From NCBI RefSeq assembly GCF_042945595.1, contig NZ_CP168493.1, forward strand, positions 1 to 64,000: a DNA stretch of 64,000 nt. The letters are read 5' to 3'. The notes under the pieces are model-generated. The model searched no databases. It was not told the DNA's origin and was given only the letters and a program-made list of their open reading frames with translations. The translations under genes and the position numbers were made by a program. Position 1 is the stretch's first letter; each line of letters begins with the position of its first letter. Positions 43,643 to 52,682 of the stretch are shown here, in pieces. The DNA is from Psychrobacillus sp042945595. Lineage in GTDB: Bacteria; Bacillota; Bacilli; Bacillales_A; Planococcaceae.

Positions 43643-43654
43643 GGTGAATGTGTG

Positions 43655-44014
43655 ATGGACCGAAATTTTTTTGATACAATTACAGAATTTGAAAAACAAT
43701 TAGAGTCCACGCAGCTGCAATTTCGCGCTTTAAAAGAATTTGTAGCGATAATGGTAGAGGAACGTCAAGCGCTGCAGCAAGAGAATAATCTTTTAAGACA
43801 AAGACTTGATGAAATGCATGAAAAAGAATTACTGCTAGAAAAAGCTCAAGAAGAAAAAGTGCAGTTAAGCAAAACAGATATTGGAGAAGGCTATGATAAT
43901 CTTGCACGACTATATCAGGAAGGCTATCATGTATGTCATGTTCACTTCGGAAGTTCTAGGAAAGAAGAAGATTGTCTATTTTGCTTGTCATTTTTGAGTA
44001 AACAAAACATATAA
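43655..44014 (+). CDS. yabA: Replication initiation control protein YabA
   Basis: Negative regulator of initiation that bridges DnaA and DnaN. The 119-residue product has an N-terminal coiled coil (10-60) for tetramer formation and a C-terminal zinc domain with CHVHFGSSRKEEDCLFC. ATG 43655 follows GAGGTG by 8 bp; GTG 43652 is the alternative. Its targets dnaA and dnaN are in the same window. Confidence 0.95.
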   Translation: MDRNFFDTITEFEKQLESTQLQFRALKEFVAIMVEERQALQQENNLLRQRLDEMHEKELLLEKAQEEKVQLSKTDIGEGYDNLARLYQEGYHVCHVHFGSSRKEEDCLFCLSFLSKQNI

Positions 44015-44020
44015 TCAATT

Positions 44021-44060
44021 GACTGATGCCACTCCAAAAGTGGGTGTCAGTCTTTTGTTT
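44021..44060 (+). terminator. yabA terminator
   Basis: GACTGATGCCACT pairs with GTGGGTGTCAGTC (minor mismatch), followed by T-rich sequence; partial, since the next gene starts 18 bp later. Confidence 0.7.
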
Positions 44061-44077
44061 TGCTGGGGGAATCAATT

Positions 44078-44824
44078 ATGGAACTATGGTTAAGGGATGA
44101 TGAAAGACTTGATTACTTATTGGCAGAAGAATTGAGAATTATTCAAAGTCCTTCTGTTTTTTCATTCTCGTTAGATGCGGTGCTTCTTTCAAGATTTACT
44201 TATGTCCCAATCAGTAGAGGGAAAATTGTCGATCTATGCACTGGTAATGGTGCCATACCATTATTTTTAAGCGCAAGAACAAAAGCAGAAATTATTGGAA
44301 TTGAATTGCAAGAACGACTAGCAGATATGGCGAAAAGAAGTGTGCAATACAATAAGTTAGATTCACAAGTCATGATTAAACAAGCGGATGTCAAAGGAAT
44401 TGCTACGCAAATTGGATTTGAAAAATACGATGTCGTGACATGTAATCCACCTTATTTTCCTGCACATGAAGCAAGTGATAAAAATCTAAAGGAACATTTA
44501 GCGATAGCTAGACATGAAATCCATCTCACTTTGGACGAGGCAGTTCGTTCAGCTAGCGAATTGTTAAAACAAGGTGGGAAAGCCGCTTTTGTTCATCGTC
44601 CAGGAAGGCTACTCGATATAGTGACCGCAATGAGAGCTAATCGGTTAGAACCAAAGCGCATTCGATTTGTTTATCCAAAGGAAGGTAAGGAAGCGAATAC
44701 TTTATTAATAGAAGGAATAAAAGATGGCAAGCCAGATTTGAAAATCCTACCTCCTCTATATGTCTATGGAGAAAATGGAGAATATACAGAAGAAGTGAAA
44801 GAGCTACTTTATGGGAAAGAATGA
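44078..44824 (+). CDS. yabB: tRNA adenine-N6 methyltransferase family protein (YabB, TrmN6-like)
   Basis: SAM-dependent methyltransferase similar to TrmN6, which methylates A37 of tRNA1-Val. The 248-residue product has DLCTGNGAIPLFLS (SAM motif I, near 50) and the catalytic NPPYF near 125. ATG 44078 follows TGGGGGA by 8 bp; the frame is open from TTG 44060. It overlaps yazA by 14 bp. Confidence 0.9.
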   Translation: MELWLRDDERLDYLLAEELRIIQSPSVFSFSLDAVLLSRFTYVPISRGKIVDLCTGNGAIPLFLSARTKAEIIGIELQERLADMAKRSVQYNKLDSQVMIKQADVKGIATQIGFEKYDVVTCNPPYFPAHEASDKNLKEHLAIARHEIHLTLDEAVRSASELLKQGGKAAFVHRPGRLLDIVTAMRANRLEPKRIRFVYPKEGKEANTLLIEGIKDGKPDLKILPPLYVYGENGEYTEEVKELLYGKE

Positions 44825-45104
44825 AAAAAAGCATACTTTTTATGTGTTAAAATGTAGCGACGGGTCTTACTACGCTGGATATACGAATGATTTAGAAAAA
44901 AGAATTAGCGTACATAACGGAGGTAAGGGTGCAAAATATACGCGAGCAAAACTCCCCGTTGTTTGCATATTCCATGAAGTGTATGAAACTAAGCAAGAGG
45001 CCATGCAAGCAGAATATGCATTTAAACAACTAACTAGACCACAAAAGACTCATTATATGGGAGGGCAAATAAAAGATGAAATCTCAAAAGTCGACCGAAC
45101 ATGA
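44811..45104 (+). CDS. yazA: GIY-YIG domain protein YazA (UPF0213)
   Basis: Small GIY-YIG nuclease-like protein of unknown function. The 97-residue product shows FYVLKCSDGSYYAGYTNDLEKRISVHN at the N-terminus, with the two tyrosine motifs and conserved Arg, then AKYTRAKLPV and AMQAEYAFKQLTR. It overlaps both neighbours (14 bp with yabB, 29 bp with rsmI), implying coupled translation. Confidence 0.92.
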   Translation: MGKNEKKHTFYVLKCSDGSYYAGYTNDLEKRISVHNGGKGAKYTRAKLPVVCIFHEVYETKQEAMQAEYAFKQLTRPQKTHYMGGQIKDEISKVDRT

Positions 45105-45954
45105 ACAGACTAGCTGCTTATACTTAGTTGCGACACCCATTGGTAATTTAGAAGATATGACAATGCGAGCAATTAGAATCCTAAAAGAAGTAGATATGAT
45201 CGCTGCCGAAGATACCCGAAATACGAAAAAGCTGTGTAATTACTTCGAAATCTTAACTCCGCTAATGAGTTATCATGATCATAATCAACAAGTAGGTGGA
45301 GAGAAGATATTAGATTTATTAAGACAAGGAAAACGTATTGCATTAGTAAGTGATGCTGGTTTACCTTGTATCTCAGATCCAGGAGCAGACATTGCTGCAA
45401 AAGCGGTTAGTGAAGGGTTTGCAGTCGTTCCAATTCCTGGTGCAAATGCAGCACTTAGTGCATTAATTGCCTCCGGATTGACGACACAACCATTTTTCTT
45501 TTATGGATTTTTAAGTAGAAATAAAAAAGAACGAAAAGAAGAGATATCAAAGATCCAAAAAAGACAAGAATCTATTATCTTATATGAATCTCCACATCGT
45601 TTAAAGGACTCATTAAAAGATATGCAAGCAATAATGGATAGTAGTCGAAAGATTGTATTAGCAAGAGAATTGACGAAAAAATTTGAAGAGTTTTTAAGAG
45701 GAACGATTGATGAAGCTGTGGCGTGGGCAGAGCAAGCTGAAATTCGCGGGGAATTTTGTATTGTGTTAGAGGGAACAAGTGATGACCAAGTAGATGAAAC
45801 AGAAACCCCTTGGTGGGAACAGTTAAGTATTGAGGAGCATGTAAATCGTATTATAGAAGAAAAGCAATGTACATCGAAAGAAGCGATCAAAGAAGTTGCT
45901 ATTCAAAGGGGTTTATCGAAGAGAGATATTTATCAAGACTATCATGTAAGATGA
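45076..45954 (+). CDS. rsmI: 16S rRNA 2'-O-ribose C1402 methyltransferase RsmI
   Basis: Methylates C1402 in the 16S decoding centre. The 292-residue tetrapyrrole-methylase-fold protein has LVATPIGNLEDMTMRAIRIL near 17-36, AEDTRNTKKL, LVSDAGLPCISDPG and VPIPGANAALSALIASGL, all family signatures. Start ATG 45076 has GGGAGGG inside the yazA coding sequence. The operon ends at a bidirectional terminator shared with abrB. Confidence 0.96.
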   Translation: MKSQKSTEHEQTSCLYLVATPIGNLEDMTMRAIRILKEVDMIAAEDTRNTKKLCNYFEILTPLMSYHDHNQQVGGEKILDLLRQGKRIALVSDAGLPCISDPGADIAAKAVSEGFAVVPIPGANAALSALIASGLTTQPFFFYGFLSRNKKERKEEISKIQKRQESIILYESPHRLKDSLKDMQAIMDSSRKIVLARELTKKFEEFLRGTIDEAVAWAEQAEIRGEFCIVLEGTSDDQVDETETPWWEQLSIEEHVNRIIEEKQCTSKEAIKEVAIQRGLSKRDIYQDYHVR

Positions 45955-45982
45955 ATAAGACATTATTATTCTATGAAATAAA

Positions 45983-46022
45983 GAAAATCCGTATACCATA
46001 ATAATGGATACGGATTTTTTAT
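45983..46022. terminator. Bidirectional terminator between rsmI and abrB
   Basis: AAAATCCGTATACC pairs with GGATACGGATTTT (one bulge) and has A/T tracts on both sides. Confidence 0.88.
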
Positions 46023-46298
46023 TTATTTTAAATTATTTTGAATTTCTTTAATAAGTAATTCTGCACCTTCAGGGCTTAGAATTAGTTTTCCATTAACAAG
46101 ACGTAGGTTGTCATCAGATACTTCCCCTGTTACAGCACAAGTCATGTTTGGCATGTATTTTTTTAGAATAATTTTGTCATCATCAACGTAGATTTCAAGA
46201 GCATCCTTTTCTGCAATACCTAATGTGCGACGAAGTTCAATTGGAATAACTACGCGTCCTAACTCATCAACTTTACGAACAATACCTGTAGATTTCAT
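46023..46298 (-). CDS. abrB: Transition-state regulator AbrB
   Basis: DNA-binding repressor of post-exponential genes. The start at ATG 46298 gives MKSTGIVRKVDELGRVVIPIE, identical in type to B. subtilis AbrB, and 91 residues; the frame stays open upstream to 46349 but without homology. The N-terminal swapped-hairpin DNA-binding domain covers 1-50, with a Cys in MTCAVTGEV and a C-terminal multimerisation domain. AGAGGAG lies 11 bases before ATG. Expected to be repressed by Spo0A-P. Confidence 0.95.
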   Translation of the reverse strand: MKSTGIVRKVDELGRVVIPIELRRTLGIAEKDALEIYVDDDKIILKKYMPNMTCAVTGEVSDDNLRLVNGKLILSPEGAELLIKEIQNNLK

Positions 46299-46331
46299 AA
46301 TAAATTTTTCTCCTCTCAAGAGTGCGTTTTT

Positions 46332-46398
46332 TTCGTCAAGATTCGACATAAATCTCTTTGATGTTATTTATCATACCAAGTAATACCATTTCCGTCAA
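46332..46398 (-). promoter_or_regulatory. abrB promoter with two Spo0A boxes
   Basis: On the minus strand TTGACG (46398-46393), 17 bp, TATGAT (46375-46370). Downstream of the start site lie TGTCGAA (46349-46343) and TGACGAA (46338-46332), both matching the 0A box TGNCGAA in the same orientation and 11 bp apart, one helical turn. Confidence 0.88.
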
Positions 46399-46643
46399 TA
46401 ATTTAAGAGAAGACTAATAAAGGTTTTTGATAAAAAAACATTAAAATATGCATTATTTTAATAAAAAATTGATGTATCTTTTATGATAATAGGAATTATT
46501 TTGATATATTAACTATTTTAATGAAAAACTAATTTACCTAATTAATATTCGACAAATCTTGCGTTAATTAATTAATTGAAACAAGTTCAACGTTTCGATA
46601 GAATAAAGAATAAAGAAGATTCAACATTGGAGGAAGCTTTACA
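46350..46643. other. abrB-metG intergenic region
   Basis: A strongly AT-rich divergent spacer with the abrB promoter at the left and the metG promoter at the right. A further TTCGACA (46548-46554), a 0A-box core in the same orientation as the abrB boxes, lies about 180 bp upstream of the abrB promoter. No T-box or S-box is visible before metG. Confidence 0.7.
46576..46604 (+). promoter_or_regulatory. metG promoter
   Basis: TTGAAA (46576-46581), 17 bp, TAGAAT (46599-46604). Confidence 0.65.
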
Positions 46644-48596
46644 TTGAAAGATCAACAGAGAACATTTTATATAACAACACCAATTTATTATCCGAGTGGG
46701 AAATTTCATATCGGTACTGCTTATACGACTGTAGCATCTGATGCAATGGCCCGTTACAAAAGATTAAGAGGTTTTGATGTGCGTTTTCTTACAGGGATGG
46801 ACGAGCATGGTCAAAAAATACAAGAGAAAGCACAAGAAGCTGGTATGGAGCCTCAAGTATATGTAAATGAGATTGCAGCGGCTGCAAAAAAAGTGTGGGC
46901 GCTAATGGATATATCATATGATGATTTTATTCAAACTACGGAGGAACGTCATAAAAAAGTCGTTGAAACTATTTTTCAAAAGTTTTTAAACAATGGAGAT
47001 ATTTATAAAGGTGAATATGAGGGATGGTATTGTACACCCTGTGAATCATTTTTCACAGAAACACAATTAGTAGACGGCAATTGTCCAGATTGCGGTCGTT
47101 CCGTTCATAAAGTAAAAGAAGAATCTTACTTCTTTAATATGAAGAAATACGCAGATCGATTATTAGCATACTATGAAGATAATTTAGGGTTTATTGAACC
47201 AGAGTCTAGAAAAAATGAAATGATTAATAATTTTATTAAGCCTGGTTTAGAGGATCTATCTGTATCTAGAACATCCTTTGACTGGGGAATTCACGTACCT
47301 GGGGATCCGAAGCATATCATTTATGTATGGGTGGATGCGTTAACGAATTATATTACATCGCTTGGGTATTTAACTGAGGATGATTCGCTGTTCCAAAAAT
47401 TTTGGCCAGCAGACGTACACGTTGTAGGAAAGGATATTGTTCGATTCCATACAATTTATTGGCCAATCTTCTTAATGGCTCTAGACTTACCACTTCCTAA
47501 AAAAGTATTTGCTCACGGATTTATTATGATGAAAGACGGTAAAATGTCGAAGTCAAAAGGGAATGTGGTATATCCAGAAATGTTGGTAGAACGCTACGGT
47601 TTAGATGCAACTCGCTACTTCCTATTGCGTGAGCTTCCTTTTGGACAAGATGGCGTATTTTCTCCTGAATCATTTGTGGAACGAACAAATTTCGATTTAG
47701 CAAATGACTTAGGCAACTTGTTAAATAGAACTGTTTCCATGATTAATAAATACTTTGATGGAAAAATTCCAGTTAATCAAAGTGAACCTACTGAATTTGA
47801 TGCAGCGCTTCATCAATTTGCAAAAGAAGTAGTGGAAAAGTATGAAGCAAATATGGAAAAAATGCAATTCAGCATTGTGTTAGGAGATTTATGGTCATTA
47901 GTGTCTCGTACAAATAAATATATTGACGAAACACAACCCTGGGCACTTGCAAAAGACGAAGCATTGAAAGGTCAATTAGCAGCAGTAATGACGAATTTAG
48001 CAGAAAGTTTGCGTCAAATTGCTATATTGACTCAACCCTTTATGACGAATAGTCCAAAAGAAATTATTGGACAGCTTGGTTTAAAAGAAGCGTATTTGAC
48101 ATGGGATCTACTAGGATCATTTAATGTGATTGAAGATGGAATGCAAGTAATTACAACGGGTGTTCCAATTTTTCCACGACTAGACGTGGAAGTAGAGGTA
48201 GCCTATATTCGAGAGCAAATGCGTGGGTCAGTACAAACTCCACAAGAAGAAGTGGAAGAAGAGCCTCAAGCGGAAGAAATTTCTATTGATGATTTCTTCA
48301 AAGTAGATTTACGTGTAGCGACAGTTATCGATTGCGAACCAATTCCAAAAGCAGACAAATTGTTAAAGTTACAACTGGATATGGGGTATGAAAAACGTCA
48401 AGTTGTTTCAGGGATTGCCCAACACTATAAACCAGAAGACCTAGTCGGTAAAAAAGTTATTGTAGTAGCGAATTTGAAACCGGTAAAACTTAGAGGAGAA
48501 CTGTCCCAAGGGATGATTCTCGCAGGTGAAAAAGATGGTTATTTAACACTTGCAACAGTGGATGAAAAACTTGAAAATGGCGCACAAGTAAAATAA
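46644..48596 (+). CDS. metG: Methionyl-tRNA synthetase
   Basis: Class I synthetase for initiator and elongator tRNA-Met (metS in B. subtilis). The 650-residue product has the HIGH-type PSGKFHIGTAYT near 17, a zinc-knuckle region with CTPCESFF and CPDCGR, the KMSKS loop DGKMSKSKGN near 300, the anticodon-binding helical domain, and a C-terminal EMAP-like tRNA-binding domain (about 545-650). TTG 46644 follows GGAGGAAG by 7 bp. Confidence 0.97.
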   Translation: MKDQQRTFYITTPIYYPSGKFHIGTAYTTVASDAMARYKRLRGFDVRFLTGMDEHGQKIQEKAQEAGMEPQVYVNEIAAAAKKVWALMDISYDDFIQTTEERHKKVVETIFQKFLNNGDIYKGEYEGWYCTPCESFFTETQLVDGNCPDCGRSVHKVKEESYFFNMKKYADRLLAYYEDNLGFIEPESRKNEMINNFIKPGLEDLSVSRTSFDWGIHVPGDPKHIIYVWVDALTNYITSLGYLTEDDSLFQKFWPADVHVVGKDIVRFHTIYWPIFLMALDLPLPKKVFAHGFIMMKDGKMSKSKGNVVYPEMLVERYGLDATRYFLLRELPFGQDGVFSPESFVERTNFDLANDLGNLLNRTVSMINKYFDGKIPVNQSEPTEFDAALHQFAKEVVEKYEANMEKMQFSIVLGDLWSLVSRTNKYIDETQPWALAKDEALKGQLAAVMTNLAESLRQIAILTQPFMTNSPKEIIGQLGLKEAYLTWDLLGSFNVIEDGMQVITTGVPIFPRLDVEVEVAYIREQMRGSVQTPQEEVEEEPQAEEISIDDFFKVDLRVATVIDCEPIPKADKLLKLQLDMGYEKRQVVSGIAQHYKPEDLVGKKVIVVANLKPVKLRGELSQGMILAGEKDGYLTLATVDEKLENGAQVK

Positions 48597-48605
48597 TTTC
48601 CTATG

Positions 48606-48640
48606 ACCTGTCACGAAATTTGTGGCAGGTCTATTTAAAT
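48606..48640 (+). terminator. Probable metG terminator
   Basis: GACCTGTCAC and GTGGCAGGTC form a stem (one G-U), but the following tract is only partly T (TATTT). Confidence 0.6.
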
Positions 48641-48820
48641 TACAACTATTTTAAAATACTATTTTCAACAAGTAATTAATGTATAATTTTTGAAGTTAAG
48701 GAATTTAAATATTCATGCGTTAAACTAAAAAACGTGACTTTAATATTGCAATTGTAATAGTATTGTGAAGTGGATAAAGACAATTTAATGTGAAATTAAC
48801 CTAAGCAAGGAGAAAAGACT

Positions 48821-49591
48821 ATGTATATAGACACACATGTTCATCTAAATGCAGATCAGTACGACGAGGATCTCCAAGAAGTGATTGATAGAGCAATAGC
48901 TGCAAATGTACAGAGAATGATTGTCGTTGGATTTGATCATAAAACAATTGAGCGCGCAATGAAGCTTGCGGAAAATTATCCGTTTATTTATGCAGTAATC
49001 GGTTGGCATCCAGTAGATGCAATTGATTGCACAGAGGAAGATCTACAATGGATTGAAGAACTTTCTGCGAATAAAAAAGTGGTCGGCATTGGGGAAACTG
49101 GACTTGATTATTACTGGGATAAGTCACCTAAAGATGTTCAACAAGCATTATTTCGTAAACAAATACGTCTAGCGCAAAAAGTAAACTTGCCGATTATTAT
49201 ACATAATCGAGAGGCAACAGAAGACGTTTTACGTATTTTAAAAGAAGAAGAAGCACATTTGACTGGTGGAATCATGCATTGCTTTGGTGGAAGCGTAGAA
49301 ACGGCTCTTCAATGTATTGATATGAACTTTATGATCTCACTTGGCGGTCCAGTTACATTTAAAAATGCAAAAAAGCCAAAAGAAGTAGCAACAGAAATTC
49401 CGTTAGAACATTTATTGATTGAAACAGATGCACCGTATTTAGCTCCGCATCCTCATCGTGGAAAAAGAAATGAACCTTCACTTGTACCACTTGTAGCAGA
49501 AGAAATTGCACGTTTAAAAGGTATATCTATAGAAGAAGTGGCAGTTGCAACTACGAAAAATGCAAAAGATTTTTTTGGACTTATTGATTAA
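48821..49591 (+). CDS. tatD: TatD family metal-dependent nuclease (YabD)
   Basis: TIM-barrel metallohydrolase of the TatD family, some members of which are 3'-5' exonucleases. The 256-residue product has HVHLN (metal ligands) at 6-10, GIGETGLDYYWD near 93-104, NREATEDV and ETDAPYLAPHPHRGKRNEP near 205-223. GGAGAAAAGACT precedes ATG. The gene is in the conserved position after metG. Confidence 0.95.
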   Translation: MYIDTHVHLNADQYDEDLQEVIDRAIAANVQRMIVVGFDHKTIERAMKLAENYPFIYAVIGWHPVDAIDCTEEDLQWIEELSANKKVVGIGETGLDYYWDKSPKDVQQALFRKQIRLAQKVNLPIIIHNREATEDVLRILKEEEAHLTGGIMHCFGGSVETALQCIDMNFMISLGGPVTFKNAKKPKEVATEIPLEHLLIETDAPYLAPHPHRGKRNEPSLVPLVAEEIARLKGISIEEVAVATTKNAKDFFGLID

Positions 49592-49665
49592 AAAATGTAG
49601 AACTTTCTATACTGTTAACAGAGGGATTTTTTGGTTAGTTAGAACTATAAAAAAATCTGTAAGTG

Positions 49666-49694
49666 TTGACAAGCTGAAAAGTACTCTATATAAT
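49666..49694 (+). promoter_or_regulatory. yabE promoter
   Basis: Perfect TTGACA (49666-49671), 17 bp, perfect TATAAT (49689-49694). Confidence 0.9.
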
Positions 49695-49722
49695 CATCCG
49701 AGTGAACAAGGAGGCGTTTTTC

Positions 49723-50934
49723 ATGTCAAATAATACCATGGGAAACCTGTTCTTTCATTCATTGAGGAGCAAGCAAACACTAGTAATGGTTGGAACTATA
49801 CTATTGTTTCTTGCAGTAGTTTCTTTCGTTTTATTCGAAGGAACAAAGAAAACTGTTGCTTTAACAGTTAATGGTGAACAACAAGAGATTTTAACGCATG
49901 CAAATACAGTTGGTGAACTACTAAAACAAAATGATATAGTAGTTGCCAACGAAGATTATTTAAAACCCTCAGTGAACACGACAATCAAAAATAATTTAGC
50001 GATTGAGTGGGAGCAGGCAAGACAAATAGAAATCACGGTGAATGGAAAAATTCAAACCATTACAACTACTGCTGATTTAGTTTCAGAAATACTCGCAAAG
50101 GCAAATGTTCAACTAGACGAACATGATGCAGTAACACCTGCTGTGAATGCAGAGGTTGGACCCGATTGCAAAGTTGCTATTGAAAAAGCGTTTGATGTAA
50201 CCCTTTTAGATGGTAAGCATGAGCAAAAGGTAAGGTCCACTTCGACTACGGTCGCTGACTTTTTAAAACAACATAACATTCAAATGAATGAATTCGACCG
50301 AGTGGGACGGGAAATGGATGAATTAGTACTTCCGAATTCTGTAATACAAATAGTGCGAGTAGAAAAGGTCACCGATGTAGTTGAGGAAGAAACAAACTTT
50401 GCAGTAGAAACGAAAAAAGATGACTCGCTATTAAAAGGGAAAGAAAAAGTAGTGCAAGCCGGAGAAAAAGGATCCGTTTCACGAAGTTATGAAGTCATAA
50501 AAGAAAATGGCAAAGAAGTATCTCGTAATGTAGTTAGTGAAAAGATTATCAAAGAACCAACGAAAAAAGTTGTAGCAGTGGGTACTAAGATTGTTACGGC
50601 TAGTGTTTCTCGTGGAGAAAATTCGTCATCTACACCATCAGGAGGAAGCGAGTTTTACGTAACCGCAACAGCATATACAGCTTATTGTAACGGTTGTACT
50701 GGTGTTACTACATCTGGTTTAAACTTGAAATCCAATCCAGACTTAAAAGTAATTGCAGTAGATCCTAGTGTTATTCCACTTGGATCAAAAGTTTGGGTGG
50801 AGGGCTATGGTTATGCTGTAGCGGGTGATACTGGTGGAGCAATAAAAGGAAATAAAATTGATTTATTTATGCCTTCTAAGTCCCAAGCATATGACTTTGG
50901 ACGCAAAAAAGTGCGTATTAAAGTATTAAATTAA
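49723..50934 (+). CDS. yabE: YabE, DUF348-G5-3D domain cell wall protein
   Basis: Probable cell-wall-binding protein related to resuscitation-promoting factors. The 403-residue product has an uncleaved or cleaved N-terminal membrane segment (TLVMVGTILLFLAVVSFVLF), three ubiquitin-like DUF348 repeats (35-210; each with TVNG or similar then VGELLKQ, VSEILAK, VADFLKQ), a G5 domain (about 215-295) and a 3D domain (305-400) with three conserved Asp in AVDPSVIPLG, VAGDTGG and KIDLFM, a lytic transglycosylase-like fold. ATG 49723 follows AAGGAGG. The promoter is perfect sigma-A consensus. Confidence 0.92.
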   Translation: MSNNTMGNLFFHSLRSKQTLVMVGTILLFLAVVSFVLFEGTKKTVALTVNGEQQEILTHANTVGELLKQNDIVVANEDYLKPSVNTTIKNNLAIEWEQARQIEITVNGKIQTITTTADLVSEILAKANVQLDEHDAVTPAVNAEVGPDCKVAIEKAFDVTLLDGKHEQKVRSTSTTVADFLKQHNIQMNEFDRVGREMDELVLPNSVIQIVRVEKVTDVVEEETNFAVETKKDDSLLKGKEKVVQAGEKGSVSRSYEVIKENGKEVSRNVVSEKIIKEPTKKVVAVGTKIVTASVSRGENSSSTPSGGSEFYVTATAYTAYCNGCTGVTTSGLNLKSNPDLKVIAVDPSVIPLGSKVWVEGYGYAVAGDTGGAIKGNKIDLFMPSKSQAYDFGRKKVRIKVLN

Positions 50935-50997
50935 CTTAATTCACCAAACTTCAAATCATGCACAGGTGTATTTGAAAAAATGCTTTTTTACTTTGTA

Positions 50998-51050
50998 ACT
51001 GCCCGGACTCCAGAGTCTGTTCTTCTGCGGTCACTCGTCGTAGAAGGGCA
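50998..51050. repeat. Fragment related to the 15.6-kb repeat
   Basis: CTTCTGCGGTCACTCGTCGTAGAAG (contained at 51021-51046) resembles CTCCTGCGGTTACTCGTCGCAGAAAG before the 33-bp repeats. It lies in the yabE-rnmV gap and suggests a dispersed family. Confidence 0.65.
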
Positions 51051-51093
51051 TTATGGATCTAGGTAGACAAAGATGTTTGCGTTTTTCTTATCA

Positions 51094-51129
51094 TAAAGCT
51101 TCCCTTTCGTTGGTTAGGGAAGCTTTTTT
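51094..51129 (+). terminator. yabE terminator
   Basis: AAGCTTCCCT and AGGGAAGCTT form a 10-bp stem with a 10-nt loop, then six T. It is about 160 bp after yabE, beyond the repeat fragment. Confidence 0.88.
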
Positions 51130-51175
51130 GCGTTATGATAGAAAGCAGGAGAAAGAAAGAAAAGAGGAAGTTTGC

Positions 51176-51736
51176 TTGCGAATAAAAGAAGTAATAGTCG
51201 TAGAAGGAAAAGATGACACAACCGCTATTAAACGATCCGTTGAAGCAGATACTATAGAAACGAATGGATCTGCCATTTCTAAAGAAACACTTATTAAAAT
51301 CCAACATGCACAAGATAAAAGAGGGATTATTGTTTTTACTGATCCAGATTATCCAGGGAGACGTATACGTGCAATTATTGAAGAGCATGTTCCGGGTGTG
51401 AAACATGCCTTTTTATCGAAAGAAAAAACGATTGCTAAAAACGGTAAAGGGCTTGGGATTGAGCATGCAAAAGATGAGGATATTCGACAGGCACTTGCGG
51501 GTGTTTATACTCCAAAGTCTGATGGGGATGCAGCACCAAATATTCCTTTAGAAGTTTTAATTGAAGGAAAGCTCATTGGTCACCCAAACTCCAAAGAGCG
51601 AAGAACAATACTTGGAGAATTGTTGAAAATAGGTTATACAAATGGAAAGCAATTACAAAAAAGACTTTCTATTTTTCAAATTAGCAAACAGCAGCTAGAG
51701 GAAGCAATCATGCAGCTTGATATGGAGGATAAATAA
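51176..51736 (+). CDS. rnmV: Ribonuclease M5
   Basis: Toprim-domain nuclease that matures 5S rRNA, whose two genes are in this window. The TTG start at 51176 gives LRIKEVIVVEGKDDT, the family start, and 186 residues, after a GAGGAAG site; the frame is open further upstream through the terminator. The Toprim acidic residues are in EGKDD and FTDPDYPG. C-terminal KIGYTNGKQLQKRL is diagnostic. Confidence 0.95.
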   Translation: MRIKEVIVVEGKDDTTAIKRSVEADTIETNGSAISKETLIKIQHAQDKRGIIVFTDPDYPGRRIRAIIEEHVPGVKHAFLSKEKTIAKNGKGLGIEHAKDEDIRQALAGVYTPKSDGDAAPNIPLEVLIEGKLIGHPNSKERRTILGELLKIGYTNGKQLQKRLSIFQISKQQLEEAIMQLDMEDK

Positions 51737-51739
51737 TTT

Positions 51740-52618
51740 ATGCAAAAAGATATAGCAACACCAATTCGCACTCAGGAAATACTGAAGAAATACGGCTTCT
51801 CATTCAAAAAAAGCTTAGGTCAAAACTTTTTAATTGATCCGAACATCTTACGTAATATTGTGTCACATGCAGATTTAACAAAAGATTCTGCAGCTATTGA
51901 AATTGGACCAGGAATTGGCGCGTTAACCGAGCATTTAGCAAGAGCGGCAGGAAAAGTAGTCGCGTTTGAAATTGATCAAAGATTGCTACCAGTTTTAGAA
52001 GATACCCTATCCCCATATGAAAATGTAGAAATTATTCACTCGGATATTTTAGAAGTTGATGTAAAACAAATTTTTCAGGATAAATTAGCCGATTATAAAG
52101 ATGTAATGGTCGTTGCAAATTTACCTTATTATGTAACAACGCCAATTTTATTAAAGTTGTTAATGGATCGTCTGCCTATTCGTGGAATGGTCGTTATGAT
52201 GCAAAAAGAAGTGGCAGATCGAATTACAGCTTCACCCGGTACAAAAGCTTATGGGTCACTTTCTATCGCAATACAATATTATATGAAGGCAGAAGTAGCG
52301 ATGGTAGTACCAAAAGCTGTTTTCATGCCGCAACCTAATGTGGATTCCGCTGTTATAAAGCTTACTCGACATCTGAAGCCGCCTGTGACTGTAATAGATG
52401 AAGACTTTTTATTTAAAGTTTCTAGAGGTTCGTTTGTTCAAAGAAGAAAAACAATTATTAATAATTTACAGTCCTCTTTACCAAATGGCAAGGAAAAGAA
52501 AGAGATAATTATTCATTCTTTAGAGAAAGTAAATATTAATCCATCTAGAAGAGGTGAGACTTTGTCCATTGAAGAATTTGGACGTTTGGCAGATGAATTA
52601 TATCCGCATTTCCATTAA
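51740..52618 (+). CDS. ksgA: 16S rRNA dimethyladenosine transferase
   Basis: Dimethylates the two adenines near the 16S 3' end. The 292-residue product has KSLGQNFLIDPNIL near 29, the SAM motif IEIGPGIGALTEHL and the catalytic NLPYYVTTP near 131. GGAGG lies at the rnmV 3' end. The following gene in B. subtilis, yabG, is not found in the 154-bp gap before veg. Confidence 0.96.
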   Translation: MQKDIATPIRTQEILKKYGFSFKKSLGQNFLIDPNILRNIVSHADLTKDSAAIEIGPGIGALTEHLARAAGKVVAFEIDQRLLPVLEDTLSPYENVEIIHSDILEVDVKQIFQDKLADYKDVMVVANLPYYVTTPILLKLLMDRLPIRGMVVMMQKEVADRITASPGTKAYGSLSIAIQYYMKAEVAMVVPKAVFMPQPNVDSAVIKLTRHLKPPVTVIDEDFLFKVSRGSFVQRRKTIINNLQSSLPNGKEKKEIIIHSLEKVNINPSRRGETLSIEEFGRLADELYPHFH

Positions 52619-52682
52619 CTCTACTTGTTACAATATTAGTAATATTTATAAACAAAAGTAGTGATTATAAGGAATAAATGTA

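Noticed and set aside
38804..46022. A new defence or secondary-metabolite system in the yaaO-rsmI region
   Set aside because: Every gene matches a conserved Bacillales family in its usual order; nothing is left unexplained that could form a system.
46548..46554. Third 0A-box core TTCGACA upstream of abrB, near metG
   Set aside because: A single 7-bp match in AT-rich DNA about 180 bp from the abrB promoter; kept only as a remark, not as a site.
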